DNA from: Oceanobacillus oncorhynchi
GTDB taxonomy: Bacteria; Bacillota; Bacilli; Bacillales; Amphibacillaceae
Reading direction: 5' to 3'
Length of the DNA: 64,000 nt
Assembly (NCBI RefSeq): GCF_000821065.1
Contig: NZ_CDGG01000001.1
Span: forward strand, 1,116,001-1,180,000
Shown: positions 57,000 through 64,000 of the stretch, piece after piece
Layout of the letters: every line of letters begins with the position of its first letter
Position numbering within the stretch: position 1 is the first letter of the stretch
Position numbers and translations under genes: made by a program
The notes under the pieces: generated by a model
The model's database searches: none
Seen by the model: the letters and a program-made list of their open reading frames with translations, nothing else
Told to the model about the DNA's origin: nothing

Positions 57000-57337
57000 A
57001 ACACTACGAAGCATATGACGGAACGGATCTGATTGCAGAGGGAACTGCTAAAGCGATTAAAAAGAAGTTAGGTATTACGACTGGCGAATTTCAGACTGGT
57101 CGGAGAAGAGCGAAAAAAGGTTATGACGAAGAGTTTAATGTCATTGAAGTAGATAAACCAGAAGAATATGCAGTTTATAAAGGCGATGAATATTTGTTTA
57201 TCGATACAAAAGAAAACGTTATGCAAAGGCTGGGAATCAGTCAAGGGACATTTACTTTTTACATGTCTCCAGCAAATGCAAAAAGAGACGGTGGAGACAA
57301 GTTGATTATAGTCAATCTGGATAAGGTAGTGGATTGA
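56996..57337 (+). CDS. Phage protein with internal duplication
   Basis: A 113-residue protein made of two similar halves: each has Y-x-x-Y-x-G-(D)-x-LI/LF, then a helix and LGI(T/S)xGxF, then Ala-Lys with basic residues. The repeated helix pair looks like a DNA-binding helix-turn-helix. Overlaps the HNH gene by four bases. Function unknown. Confidence 0.55.
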   Translation: MKHYEAYDGTDLIAEGTAKAIKKKLGITTGEFQTGRRRAKKGYDEEFNVIEVDKPEEYAVYKGDEYLFIDTKENVMQRLGISQGTFTFYMSPANAKRDGGDKLIIVNLDKVVD

Positions 57338-57684
57338 TGCCTAAAAAGAAGCCTTATAAATTCCATTGGTGCAAGGATTGTGAGATTGATTTTATCGTAG
57401 CAAGGAAAGTAAAGCATCCGAGTTGCCCTAATTGCGCTGATTCGATACGTGTGGAAGGCGTTCGTGAAATTTGGATGGAAAGACCTTTCAACTACAAACG
57501 ACGCTGGACAAAGGACGAGGACGACTTTTTAACGGAGGGCGTCTCAAGAGGAATGACACACGCTGAGATAGGCAAAGAAGTCAATCGGACAGGAAAGGCG
57601 GTTACCAGGAGATTAAGCCAATTAAGGAGGTCTCGCGATGAAAAAAATTTACGTCAAAGAAACCACCAAGAAAACGCACGATGA
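57337..57684 (+). CDS. Zinc-ribbon and Myb/SANT-like DNA-binding phage protein
   Basis: A 115-residue protein with two Cys pairs (CKDC, CPNC) near 13-34, then a Trp-containing helical region (RRWTKDEDDFLTEGVSRG, TGKAVTRRLSQLRR) of the Myb/SANT type. A role in early regulation is plausible. The ATG overlaps the preceding stop (TGATG). Confidence 0.65.
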   Translation: MPKKKPYKFHWCKDCEIDFIVARKVKHPSCPNCADSIRVEGVREIWMERPFNYKRRWTKDEDDFLTEGVSRGMTHAEIGKEVNRTGKAVTRRLSQLRRSRDEKNLRQRNHQENAR

Positions 57685-57754
57685 CGATGTATCGATTGTT
57701 GTTAAAACGTATCACAGCAAGGTAAGGGATTATGATTATGTGATTTTTAGATAG
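57638..57754 (+). CDS. Small phage protein, 38 residues
   Basis: ATG behind AAGGAGG, overlapping the end of the previous gene in another frame. Basic start and aromatic C-terminus (DYDYVIFR). The strong ribosome site argues it is real. Function unknown. Confidence 0.55.
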   Translation: MKKIYVKETTKKTHDDDVSIVVKTYHSKVRDYDYVIFR

Positions 57755-57765
57755 GGGGAGAAGGA

Positions 57766-58074
57766 ATGAAAGCAAGTGAATTAACGGATTTGATAAAAAT
57801 ATGGGCTATGGATAGAGATTTGCATAAAGCTGCGCCGGAAAAACAGATGCTTAAACTCATGGAAGAAGTAGGAGAGTTAGCGCAAGGGATGGCTAAAGGT
57901 AATCAAGAGCAAGTGATTGATTCAGTAGGTGATGTTTACGTGGTGCTTACGATTTTATCTATGCAGATAGATTTAGACATTGAGGATTGCATTGAACAGG
58001 CTTATGTGGAGATTGCAGATAGAAAAGGAAAAATGGTAAACGGCGTATTTGTTAAAGAGGAGGACTTGCAATGA
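57766..58074 (+). CDS. MazG-like nucleotide pyrophosphohydrolase
   Basis: A 102-residue all-alpha NTP-PPase with the metal motif MEEVGELAQG near 32-41 and a second acidic pair in DSVGDVYVV near 55-63. Phage MazG enzymes cleave (d)NTPs or lower ppGpp during infection. GGGGGAGAAGG precedes the ATG. Confidence 0.82.
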   Translation: MKASELTDLIKIWAMDRDLHKAAPEKQMLKLMEEVGELAQGMAKGNQEQVIDSVGDVYVVLTILSMQIDLDIEDCIEQAYVEIADRKGKMVNGVFVKEEDLQ

Positions 58075-58247
58075 GCGAAACCGATGTACAGCAACGCAAA
58101 TCAGAGCTTATCAGAGGACTTCGGCGCATCGGAATCTTTTACACTAGCGATGGTAGAAAGCTAGAAGAATGCAGCCTGTACACGCTGGAATGGACAAATA
58201 TATCTGTAAGGTACGAGCTTGCCAATGAAAGGATGACAAAACTATGA
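58071..58247 (+). CDS. Small phage protein, 58 residues
   Basis: ATG overlaps the MazG-like gene's stop; AGGAGG lies just upstream. It resembles short Fur-regulated-type phage proteins only in size (LRRIGIFYTSDGRKLEECSL). Function unknown. Confidence 0.55.
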   Translation: MSETDVQQRKSELIRGLRRIGIFYTSDGRKLEECSLYTLEWTNISVRYELANERMTKL

Positions 58248-58471
58248 AAATAACATATTCAATTCTTTATAAAAATGGGCATGAAGATATCGTAGTACAG
58301 CCATTAAATGATGATAATTTTAAAAGGATTCAGAAGATTAATGGAGTTATTCAAACATCTATAGAAAATAATCTAGATGGACGTGTAACTATAGGTGATG
58401 AAAGCACTGATGTGAAAACCATTAGGTTATCAGAAGTTGCACGAGTTCATTACCAGTTCAGCGAGGAATAG
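58244..58471 (+). CDS. Hypothetical phage protein, 75 residues
   Basis: A small beta-rich protein that overlaps the previous gene (ATGA). No motif recognised. Confidence 0.55.
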   Translation: MKITYSILYKNGHEDIVVQPLNDDNFKRIQKINGVIQTSIENNLDGRVTIGDESTDVKTIRLSEVARVHYQFSEE

Positions 58472-58475
58472 AGCC

Positions 58476-58682
58476 ATGAGAGCTGTTAGCAGGGTTAGAC
58501 ATCCCAACAAGCGCAGATGTCTGATGTTGTGTATCGATAAGGAAAAATCGGGGTTCGAGTGTAAGAAACCTATCAAGGAAATACGTTCGCATGAAAAGAT
58601 TTTTAACAAGAAGGGTCAATACATCAGGACGATTGAAGAAACGTACTACGAGGCTGTTTATGTAAAAGAGGTGGTTAAGTGA
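58476..58682 (+). CDS. Small basic phage protein with Cys residues
   Basis: A 68-residue Arg/Lys-rich protein. GAGGAA precedes the ATG at 58476; an in-frame start 13 codons upstream overlaps the previous gene and is less likely. Function unknown. Confidence 0.5.
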   Translation: MRAVSRVRHPNKRRCLMLCIDKEKSGFECKKPIKEIRSHEKIFNKKGQYIRTIEETYYEAVYVKEVVK

Positions 58683-59041
58683 TTAAATTCGTTATTCCAT
58701 TAAAACCAGTGCCGGCAGTTCGGATGACCCAAAAAAGCATGTATGCCAATAAATACGCTAAGCGTTACCTCCAGTATAAAAAGCAGGTTGCTTGGATTGC
58801 CAAGGCGAGTATGAAAACAAATCCGATCGATGGAGATGTAGGTGTTAAATTAACGCATTATGCACATGGTAATCGTGCTGATATAGATAACTTATTCAAG
58901 GGAGTTACGGATGCTCTTAACAAGGTCGTATATAACGATGACAGACAGGTTAAGCACATGGAGTCGAGTATTATTAAGTGCGGTAAAGAAGAAGAGCGCA
59001 CAGAGGTTGAGGTTTATCGATTGGAGGCAGTTAAACAATGA
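58679..59041 (+). CDS. rusA: RusA-family Holliday junction resolvase
   Basis: A 120-residue resolvase with the RusA signature RADIDNLFKGVTDALNKVVYNDDRQV near 64-90, whose Asp residues bind Mg. It cuts four-way junctions left by phage recombination and replication. The start is GTG, overlapping the previous stop. Confidence 0.92.
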   Translation: MIKFVIPLKPVPAVRMTQKSMYANKYAKRYLQYKKQVAWIAKASMKTNPIDGDVGVKLTHYAHGNRADIDNLFKGVTDALNKVVYNDDRQVKHMESSIIKCGKEEERTEVEVYRLEAVKQ

Positions 59042-59250
59042 ATGAAATACGGCTTCAAGTAATGAAAGGGGTATTAGAAGTACAAGGATATGACGGTAAT
59101 TGGAATTATGACGATTATATGCATGGCATGTATAACGGTATGGAAATGATGTTGGCTATTGCAGAAAATAGAGCTCCTGTTTTTAAAAAAGCACCTGATG
59201 AATGGTTGCTAGGAAAAGAAACAGATGTCAAAACTAAGGAACAAGGGTGA
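59038..59250 (+). CDS. Hypothetical phage protein, 70 residues
   Basis: It contains a Tyr/Met-rich segment (DYMHGMYNGMEMMLAIAENR) common in small siphophage proteins. Its ATG overlaps the rusA stop. Function unknown. Confidence 0.6.
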   Translation: MNEIRLQVMKGVLEVQGYDGNWNYDDYMHGMYNGMEMMLAIAENRAPVFKKAPDEWLLGKETDVKTKEQG

Positions 59251-59254
59251 TTGC

Positions 59255-59422
59255 GTGAGAACAAGCAAAGTAGAAATCAATTTATCTGAGGACAAGGTTT
59301 TAGTAGTTAAAGGCGGTAAGCTAAAGGAATATCCGAAGCCAGACAGTGGTTTTGGGAAACAGATTATCAACTGGAATGACGGAAAGATTTGTAACGAGGA
59401 AATACGTTATACGGTGAAATAG
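59255..59422 (+). CDS. Small phage protein, 55 residues
   Basis: GTG at 59255 with AAGGGTGA upstream; an ATG ten codons earlier overlaps the preceding gene and is an alternative. Function unknown. Confidence 0.5.
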   Translation: MRTSKVEINLSEDKVLVVKGGKLKEYPKPDSGFGKQIINWNDGKICNEEIRYTVK

Positions 59423-59427
59423 GAGGA

Positions 59428-59571
59428 ATGAAAATAAAACGTTTAAAGAAACTATTTTATGAGGATATGTATGAATTTAAATTAAACGGCGCGGCACTTG
59501 CCGGATGGTTATCAGCAAGCATTTATGGAGTAATAGCTTTAATCAAAAATGTTATAGATATCTTTAATTAA
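59428..59571 (+). CDS. Small membrane peptide, 47 residues
   Basis: A basic start (KIKRLKKLF) followed by one hydrophobic helix (LAGWLSASIYGVIALI). AGGAGG is only two bases before the ATG, so translation may be weak. Function unknown. Confidence 0.45.
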   Translation: MKIKRLKKLFYEDMYEFKLNGAALAGWLSASIYGVIALIKNVIDIFN

Positions 59572-59599
59572 ATAACAAGCAGTCTATCAGAAAAACTGA

Positions 59600-59642
59600 G
59601 GACAGATTTGGATTTGAGGGAATCCAGTCTGTCCTTTTTTAT
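59600..59642 (+). terminator. Terminator of the early phage operon
   Basis: GGACAGA (59600-59606) pairs with TCTGTCC (59628-59634), with inner GGATT/AATCC pairs, followed by TTTTTT. It separates early genes from the late regulator. Confidence 0.8.
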
Positions 59643-59672
59643 TTGAATTGAAACGTTGAGGGGAGTCGGTGA

Positions 59673-60134
59673 ATGATGAACAGCAAGCAAATTGAAGAAA
59701 CACTGAGGGATTACAGCTGGATGTTGAATGAGATTAAAAGACAAAGGCAGCTGATGGATTATGAGGGTGGTAATATGGTGGCTCAATCCGGAATCGAATC
59801 AACTATGCCAAAATCGAAAGGAGGTACCAGCGATCCGATTGCACTGGAAGTGATTAGACGTGACAAGAATAGCAAATGGCTGGATAAGTTAGAAACTAAA
59901 GTGTTGTTTATTCAAAAGAGAATCCACCTTATTACCGATGAAAGGGAAAAAGCAGTGCTGGAGTGCATGTTAGATGGGTTGAGCATGAGTTCCATTGGTC
60001 ATCACATGGGGCTTTCAAGGCGGCATATATACACAATTAAAAACTCTATTGTTGATAAAATTTCACAGAATGCACAGACTTCACACTTTGCACATTCTTC
60101 CCAAGATGTGACAAATAATAAGCAGTGCGTGTAG
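59673..60134 (+). CDS. ArpU/RinA-like phage late transcription regulator
   Basis: A 153-residue protein. The N-terminal half is helical; the C-terminal half has a sigma-region-4-like helix-turn-helix (EREKAVLECMLDGLSMSSIGHHMGLSRRHIYTIKNSI). Proteins of this kind sit just before terminase and switch on packaging and late genes. GAGGGGAG precedes the ATG. Confidence 0.82.
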   Translation: MMNSKQIEETLRDYSWMLNEIKRQRQLMDYEGGNMVAQSGIESTMPKSKGGTSDPIALEVIRRDKNSKWLDKLETKVLFIQKRIHLITDEREKAVLECMLDGLSMSSIGHHMGLSRRHIYTIKNSIVDKISQNAQTSHFAHSSQDVTNNKQCV

Positions 60135-60406
60135 AATAGGAGACAGGACGGTGTGGAATACAATAACGGTATTAAGTTTTGCTGCGCCATAAGCACTTAC
60201 GTGCTATTTATAGAGACCAAGCGCAGTTCCTTACAAGGGCTGTGCTTTCTTACATTTACAAATGAAATTGATAATATTACAATAAGAACAAAAGTTTCTA
60301 ACGAGTCATTTTGTCTTAAATTTGTAATTTTATTAGAAAAAAGAAGGAATATTTACCCCTTTTGTCGAAAGAAGTATTCGAAGACAGTAAGAGGGGGACA
60401 ATAATT
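60135..60406 (+). other. Spacer before the cargo genes
   Basis: No supported gene. It includes a small hairpin (AAGCACTTACGTGCT, about 60189-60203) and AT-rich DNA with possible promoter elements (TTGTCT near 60311). AGAGGGG precedes the next start. A late-regulator binding site could be here. Confidence 0.35.
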
Positions 60407-61405
60407 ATGGCAATAAAATATGTTCGGTTCAATTATTTTGAACCTATTTTAGTTCCGGCTGACACTTTTTTTAGAGATCAAATAGAAGGAGAAGACGGTA
60501 TTAGGAATTTCTATGCTGAAGAAGTTCCTGCTGAAAGATGGGATATGAGTATAATTCTAGATTATTTTATGGTGAACACAGAGCATAATACTTCTGTGGA
60601 AATCGGAGATGAATTTGCGGAAATTGAACCTGGTTCTTATCATTACCACGAGCGAGATGATTATTATTATTTTCAAATCTCCAAATTAAGAGACAATAAT
60701 ATACCAGCGAAAAAAAGAGTTAATGAAATTAAAGAAGACATATTATTAAATCAAGATGAATTCATTGGAGAGTTTGTTTCTTTATTATTCGATAATGCAT
60801 ATGGCGCGATTGCTATGCAATCGAATTTATATGGCGTATCATCAAAACAAGCAGAGATAGTATTAACTAATCTTAGACAAATTTATATGTATGAAAATGA
60901 TATTACTGAAGAGATACCTTTAGTGGTTCAATTAAGTCCAATTATTGATAGAGGACAAATTAATAAAGTATTTAATTCTGATTACTATAAGAAGGTTAGA
61001 ATAAAAGGATCTGATGTAATGTTAGATGCTAATATAGGAGAAAATAATTTGTTGTCTGAAGCAACAAGTCTAGTAAATAGAACGGCAGGGATTAATTTTG
61101 ATATTACAGTATCCCTAGGGAGATCTGAAAAAACTGCTAGTTTAAATGAAGATGTTATTAGAGAACTCATTGAAGTTTATCAAGGTCTTGAAGATGAAGT
61201 AAAGCCTAAAGTTGAATTAACTGCTCTTGAAAATGAGGAAGCGCAAATTGAAACTGTTAATTTGTTAGAACCAAGAATGACTGATAGGTTTACAATAAAT
61301 ATTGCACCAAGGACTACTGTTGGGCATGAATATTTAATAAACACGTTTATTGAAAAGTCCTTTAATCGCAGGAGACCAGAAATGAGAAGAGTGATGCGCC
61401 CTTAA
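60407..61405 (+). CDS. Phage cargo protein, possibly DUF6731-like
   Basis: A 332-residue cytosolic protein that I recognise only weakly; the start (YVRFNYFEPILVP) and the FQISKLRDNNIPAKKR segment recall DUF6731-type proteins. It has a His/Tyr-rich stretch (SYHYHERDDYYYF) near 83-95 and no membrane helix. It is much richer in A+T than the early genes. With the membrane protein 17 bases downstream it forms a two-gene unit between late regulator and terminase, a usual place for defence or fitness cargo. Confidence 0.55.
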   Translation: MAIKYVRFNYFEPILVPADTFFRDQIEGEDGIRNFYAEEVPAERWDMSIILDYFMVNTEHNTSVEIGDEFAEIEPGSYHYHERDDYYYFQISKLRDNNIPAKKRVNEIKEDILLNQDEFIGEFVSLLFDNAYGAIAMQSNLYGVSSKQAEIVLTNLRQIYMYENDITEEIPLVVQLSPIIDRGQINKVFNSDYYKKVRIKGSDVMLDANIGENNLLSEATSLVNRTAGINFDITVSLGRSEKTASLNEDVIRELIEVYQGLEDEVKPKVELTALENEEAQIETVNLLEPRMTDRFTINIAPRTTVGHEYLINTFIEKSFNRRRPEMRRVMRP

Positions 61406-61422
61406 TATATAGGAGGTCTCTT

Positions 61423-61911
61423 ATGAAAGCAAAGACAAATAAAATGGAGATTATTTGGGAGAGATATTCTTTTTTTATTTCCTTTTTATTAGGTTTGTTT
61501 ACTGGAATATTGTATTATTTCCAATTAATAACTAATATTAGAAGTGTACTCTCAGAAGTTATCTCTTTTGCTTCAATAGTTGTAGGGATTAACGGTGTTT
61601 TTATTACATTAGTAATTTCTATAAAAACAACAACAGCCTTTAAAAGATTGATTAAATATTTACCGGATTTTGAAGATAGATTAATAAAACTGTTGAAAAG
61701 TCAAGTGATGGTGGGTTTGATAGTGGTGTTATTATCTATATTGATATTGTTACTACCAATATCATCTAATTTAATACTTTCGTCAATCGGGGTAGTTATT
61801 TGGTCTTTCTTTTTTATATTGATGAGTATAGGTTCTTTTTTTACTATGAATATTATAATGAAAATCATTTCAGCAAATCATGAGGACCCAAAAGCTTCAA
61901 AAAGACCCTAG
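61423..61911 (+). CDS. Four-helix membrane protein paired with the cargo gene
   Basis: A 162-residue protein with hydrophobic helices near 13-35, 43-65, 93-112 and 117-145, separated by a charged cytoplasmic loop (TTTAFKRLIKYLPDFEDRLIKLL). TAGGAGG precedes the ATG. Pairing with a soluble partner recalls effector/sensor defence modules, but there is no direct evidence. Confidence 0.6.
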   Translation: MKAKTNKMEIIWERYSFFISFLLGLFTGILYYFQLITNIRSVLSEVISFASIVVGINGVFITLVISIKTTTAFKRLIKYLPDFEDRLIKLLKSQVMVGLIVVLLSILILLLPISSNLILSSIGVVIWSFFFILMSIGSFFTMNIIMKIISANHEDPKASKRP

Positions 61912-61932
61912 TAATATTGAAGGCAATTATTT

Positions 61933-61959
61933 AGACGTCCATAATGGATGTCTTTTTTT
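61933..61959 (+). terminator. Terminator after the two-gene cargo unit
   Basis: AGACGTCCA pairs with TGGATGTCT (one G-U), followed by seven T. Confidence 0.75.
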
Positions 61960-62051
61960 ATTAAGCACTATAAATATTATGTAATAAGCAGGAATATTGT
62001 CTCCTTTTGGCGAATAATAGTATGTTAGAAATAAAAAGGAGGCTAAATAAA

Positions 62052-62624
62052 ATGACATGGACTAATGTTTTTGTTGAAACGCTAAAGGAATGGGGAGAAG
62101 CAATTCCAGAAGGGACAATTACCTCAGAAGATTTAGCAATATATTTAGGTATGACCCTAGGAACAGGGACCGGTTTAGATGACCCGGAAGGCAGTATTGA
62201 AAATCTAAAAGATAGAATAGATTATTTAGTAAACGAACAATCAATAGTGGAGCAGTTTCTAATTGAGTCCTTATTAAAATTCACTTCCGACTATTTGGAG
62301 AGCTTAAATAATAACAGAGGATTTAGAATAATTTCAGAAGAAAATGTGATTAAAACGTTTGAAAAAAATGAATCTGAAATTCCCAAAGCTGTTAAAAAAA
62401 CATTCGAGAAAGCCAAAAGCGTTGAAGATTATTACAAATGTGAGGTAGTGATATCACAATGGGAGAAGATTGTCGCCAATAATTTTTCGAGAATTAAAAG
62501 AACTGAGTTGGTTAGGAAAGATATGCAGTCAAGTATGGATAGACACGATAGGTTCATGGATTCGTTATCAGAAGAAGATAAAGATAAGACAATAGGAGAA
62601 TTACGCGATAAGCTGAAAGGGTAA
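62052..62624 (+). CDS. Hypothetical protein, third cargo gene
   Basis: A 190-residue helical, acidic, soluble protein with no domain I recognise (ITSEDLAIYLGMTLGTGTGLDDPEG near the start). The ATG at 62052 has AAAAGGAGG upstream; a TTG at 62007 would add 15 residues. It is bounded by terminators on both sides, so it is its own transcription unit. Confidence 0.6.
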   Translation: MTWTNVFVETLKEWGEAIPEGTITSEDLAIYLGMTLGTGTGLDDPEGSIENLKDRIDYLVNEQSIVEQFLIESLLKFTSDYLESLNNNRGFRIISEENVIKTFEKNESEIPKAVKKTFEKAKSVEDYYKCEVVISQWEKIVANNFSRIKRTELVRKDMQSSMDRHDRFMDSLSEEDKDKTIGELRDKLKG

Positions 62625-62632
62625 ATAATTGA

Positions 62633-62663
62633 TTAAAAAGCACTTGAGTAGGTGCTTTTTTAA
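62633..62663 (+). terminator. Terminator before terminase
   Basis: TTAAAAAGCAC pairs with GTGCTTTTTTAA, giving an 11-bp stem with a T run. Confidence 0.75.
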
Positions 62664-62695
62664 TTTTCCTAAAAAGGAGGGAGTGACTATGTGAC

Positions 62696-63151
62696 ATGGC
62701 TAAGGGAAAATATGCCGAATGGATAACGGAAGAAGGATTAATCAAGATTGAAGGATGGGCTAGAGACGGACTTACTGATGAACAGATAGCACATAACATA
62801 GGTATAAAAAGACAAACCTTATATGATTGGATAAAACGTTTCCCAGACATTTCTGACGCCTTAAAAAGGGGTAAAGAGGTTATTGACCGACAAGTAGAGA
62901 ACGCTCTTTTAAAACGTGCTCTTGGATATAAATACGATGAAATAACCTATGAATTTGACGAAGAAACAAAAAGAGTAACCAAAGAAGTCCAGCCAGATAC
63001 AACAGCGCAGATATTCTGGTTGAAAAATCGCAAGCCGAATGAGTGGCGAGATAAACAAGATGTAGAACATTCCGGCAATATGAATGTCAACAATGCCTTT
63101 TCTGAACTAACAACAGAAGAATTAAGAAAGCTGGCTGCCAAAGATGATTAG
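62696..63151 (+). CDS. terS: Terminase small subunit
   Basis: A 151-residue DNA-recognition subunit of the packaging motor, of the phBC6A51-like type: helix-turn-helix GLTDEQIAHNIGIKRQTLYDWIKRFP near 25-50, then DALKRGKEVIDRQVENALLKRALGY and a tail typical of TerS (FWLKNRKPNEWRDKQ). AAAAAGGAGGG lies upstream. It overlaps terL. Confidence 0.92.
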   Translation: MAKGKYAEWITEEGLIKIEGWARDGLTDEQIAHNIGIKRQTLYDWIKRFPDISDALKRGKEVIDRQVENALLKRALGYKYDEITYEFDEETKRVTKEVQPDTTAQIFWLKNRKPNEWRDKQDVEHSGNMNVNNAFSELTTEELRKLAAKDD

Positions 63152-64000
63152 CATTGCTAAAAGAGCAAAAATAGAGTTGGCAAAGCGTGACTTCTTTGAT
63201 TATTGTAATCTTACTGCAGGTGATTTTTATAAACGAGATAGACAGTTCCTTGTTGATTTAGCAAGTGATCTACAATCTTTTTCAGAATCAGATGATGATG
63301 TTCTTGTTATTAATATGCCACCAAGGTTTGGGAAGAGTAGAACAGCAGGTAAATTCGTTGAATGGTTACTGGGTAGCAATCCGAGGTTGAAAATCATGAC
63401 TGGTTCTTATAACGAGACGCTTTCAACCATGTTCTCAAAGAATGTTCGTAATACTATCCAAGAAATTAAAGCGCAGGCTGAGACAGTTGTTTATTCAGAT
63501 ATATTCCCAAGCACGCGCATTAAACATGGTGATGGCGCTATGAACTTATGGTCACTTGAAGGCGGATATAATAACTATCTTGCAACCTCCCCAACTGGTA
63601 CAGCAACTGGTTTTGGTGCTGATTACATTATCATAGATGACTTGATTAAAAACGCCGAAGAAGCTTATAACGATAGAATTCTTGAATCACATTGGGAATG
63701 GTTCACTAACACAATGCTCTCCCGGTTAGAAACAGGCGGGAAAATCATTATCATAATGACAAGATGGAATAGTAATGATTTAGCCGGGAAAGCGTTAGAT
63801 GAACTGCCAAGCCTTGGGTATTCCGTTAAACACGTGTCGATGAAGGCGCTGGAAAATGACAAGATGCTCTGCGAGGAAATTCTTAGTAAGAAAGAATATG
63901 GTCAAAAAACAAAAACAATGGGGATTGAGATTGCAGAAGCTAACTACAATCAGAATCCTATTGATATTAAAGGGAAGTTATATACTTCCTTTAAGACATA
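63144..64000 (+). CDS. terL: Terminase large subunit, truncated by window end
   Basis: Packaging ATPase and nuclease. The first 285 residues are visible: adenine-binding region (KRDRQFLVDLASDL), the Walker A variant MPPRFGKSRT near 60, Walker B YIIIDDLI near 160 and the coupling motif MTRWN near 207. The nuclease domain lies outside. The ATG at 63144 overlaps the terS end by eight bases. Confidence 0.93.
   Translation, partial: MISIAKRAKIELAKRDFFDYCNLTAGDFYKRDRQFLVDLASDLQSFSESDDDVLVINMPPRFGKSRTAGKFVEWLLGSNPRLKIMTGSYNETLSTMFSKNVRNTIQEIKAQAETVVYSDIFPSTRIKHGDGAMNLWSLEGGYNNYLATSPTGTATGFGADYIIIDDLIKNAEEAYNDRILESHWEWFTNTMLSRLETGGKIIIIMTRWNSNDLAGKALDELPSLGYSVKHVSMKALENDKMLCEEILSKKEYGQKTKTMGIEIAEANYNQNPIDIKGKLYTSFKT

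Larger units (their letters stand above)
43038..64000. mobile_element. Prophage, left part (integrase to terminase)
   Basis: A tRNA-integrated temperate phage in standard order: integrase, ImmA-like protease, lipoprotein and repressor leftward; Cro, antirepressor, YqaJ/RecT, DnaD/loader/DnaB, small early genes, RusA, late regulator and terminase rightward. The gene set resembles skin/phi105-type Bacillus prophages. Structural, lysis and attR regions lie beyond the window. No broken core gene was seen, so it may be functional. Confidence 0.93.

Noticed and set aside
60153-60404. 83-codon plus-strand frame before the cargo genes
   Set aside because: It runs through the spacer without a ribosome site, has an unlikely composition and overlaps the ribosome site of the real gene at 60407.

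Overview
The window looks like a low-GC Bacillaceae chromosome of the Oceanobacillus/Virgibacillus type. The evidence is conserved gene order: ctpB-minJ-uvrB-uvrA, hprK-lgt-yvoD-ppaX-yvoF-glpP and trxB-rapZ-yvcK-whiA-crh all sit in Bacillus-like order. Bacillithiol (bshB2) and HPr kinase/Crh genes are present, and an intron fragment resembles the group IIC intron of Oceanobacillus. Assignments rest on reading motifs and recalled family features; no database search was run.

Region 1 (1-18.5 kb) is core genome. It holds an M23 cell-wall hydrolase, the CtpB protease, MinJ, the SOS-controlled uvrBA excision-repair operon with a LexA box over its promoter, YojF/BshB2, YvlC/YvlD-like membrane proteins, a MepB-like protein, a MerR regulator, and the hprK-lgt-yvoD-ppaX-yvoF-glpP operon.

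Region 2 (18.5-32.5 kb) is an accessory block splitting glpP from glpK-glpD. It starts with a truncated group IIC intron placed exactly behind the glpP terminator. Next come a membrane protein, a lipase-like hydrolase and a frameshifted IS4 transposase remnant. Then follows a catabolic cluster: Na+/solute symporter, DUF4867-like protein, Gfo/Idh/MocA protein, fucose-isomerase-like protein, PfkA-family kinase, GntR regulator, class II aldolase, aldehyde dehydrogenase and an AEC exporter. There is no PTS or hexokinase. A phosphofructokinase-type enzyme acting on a sugar imported unphosphorylated fits a 6-sulfo-sugar pathway (sulfoglycolysis, sulfo-EMP type). This is the best candidate system here, but it is an inference.

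Region 3 (32.5-43 kb) returns to core genome: glpK with a cre site, glpD with a GlpP-type antiterminator leader, a TPR protein, trxB, rapZ, yvcK, whiA and crh. An orphan Pho-box-like promoter followed by a terminator lies between trxB and rapZ. A small gene for a pediocin-like (class IIa) bacteriocin precursor with a Sec signal peptide lies between crh and the prophage junction.

Region 4 (43 kb to the end) is the left part of a siphovirus-like prophage inserted in a tRNA gene; the displaced tRNA 3' end marks the left attachment site. It runs from integrase, ImmA-like protease, lipoprotein and CI/Cro switch with clear operators, through antirepressor, YqaJ/RecT recombination, DnaD/helicase loader/DnaB replication, many small early genes, RusA and an ArpU-like late regulator, to terminase. 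A probable cargo (moron) insertion of three AT-rich genes sits just before terminase. The large terminase gene runs off the window.
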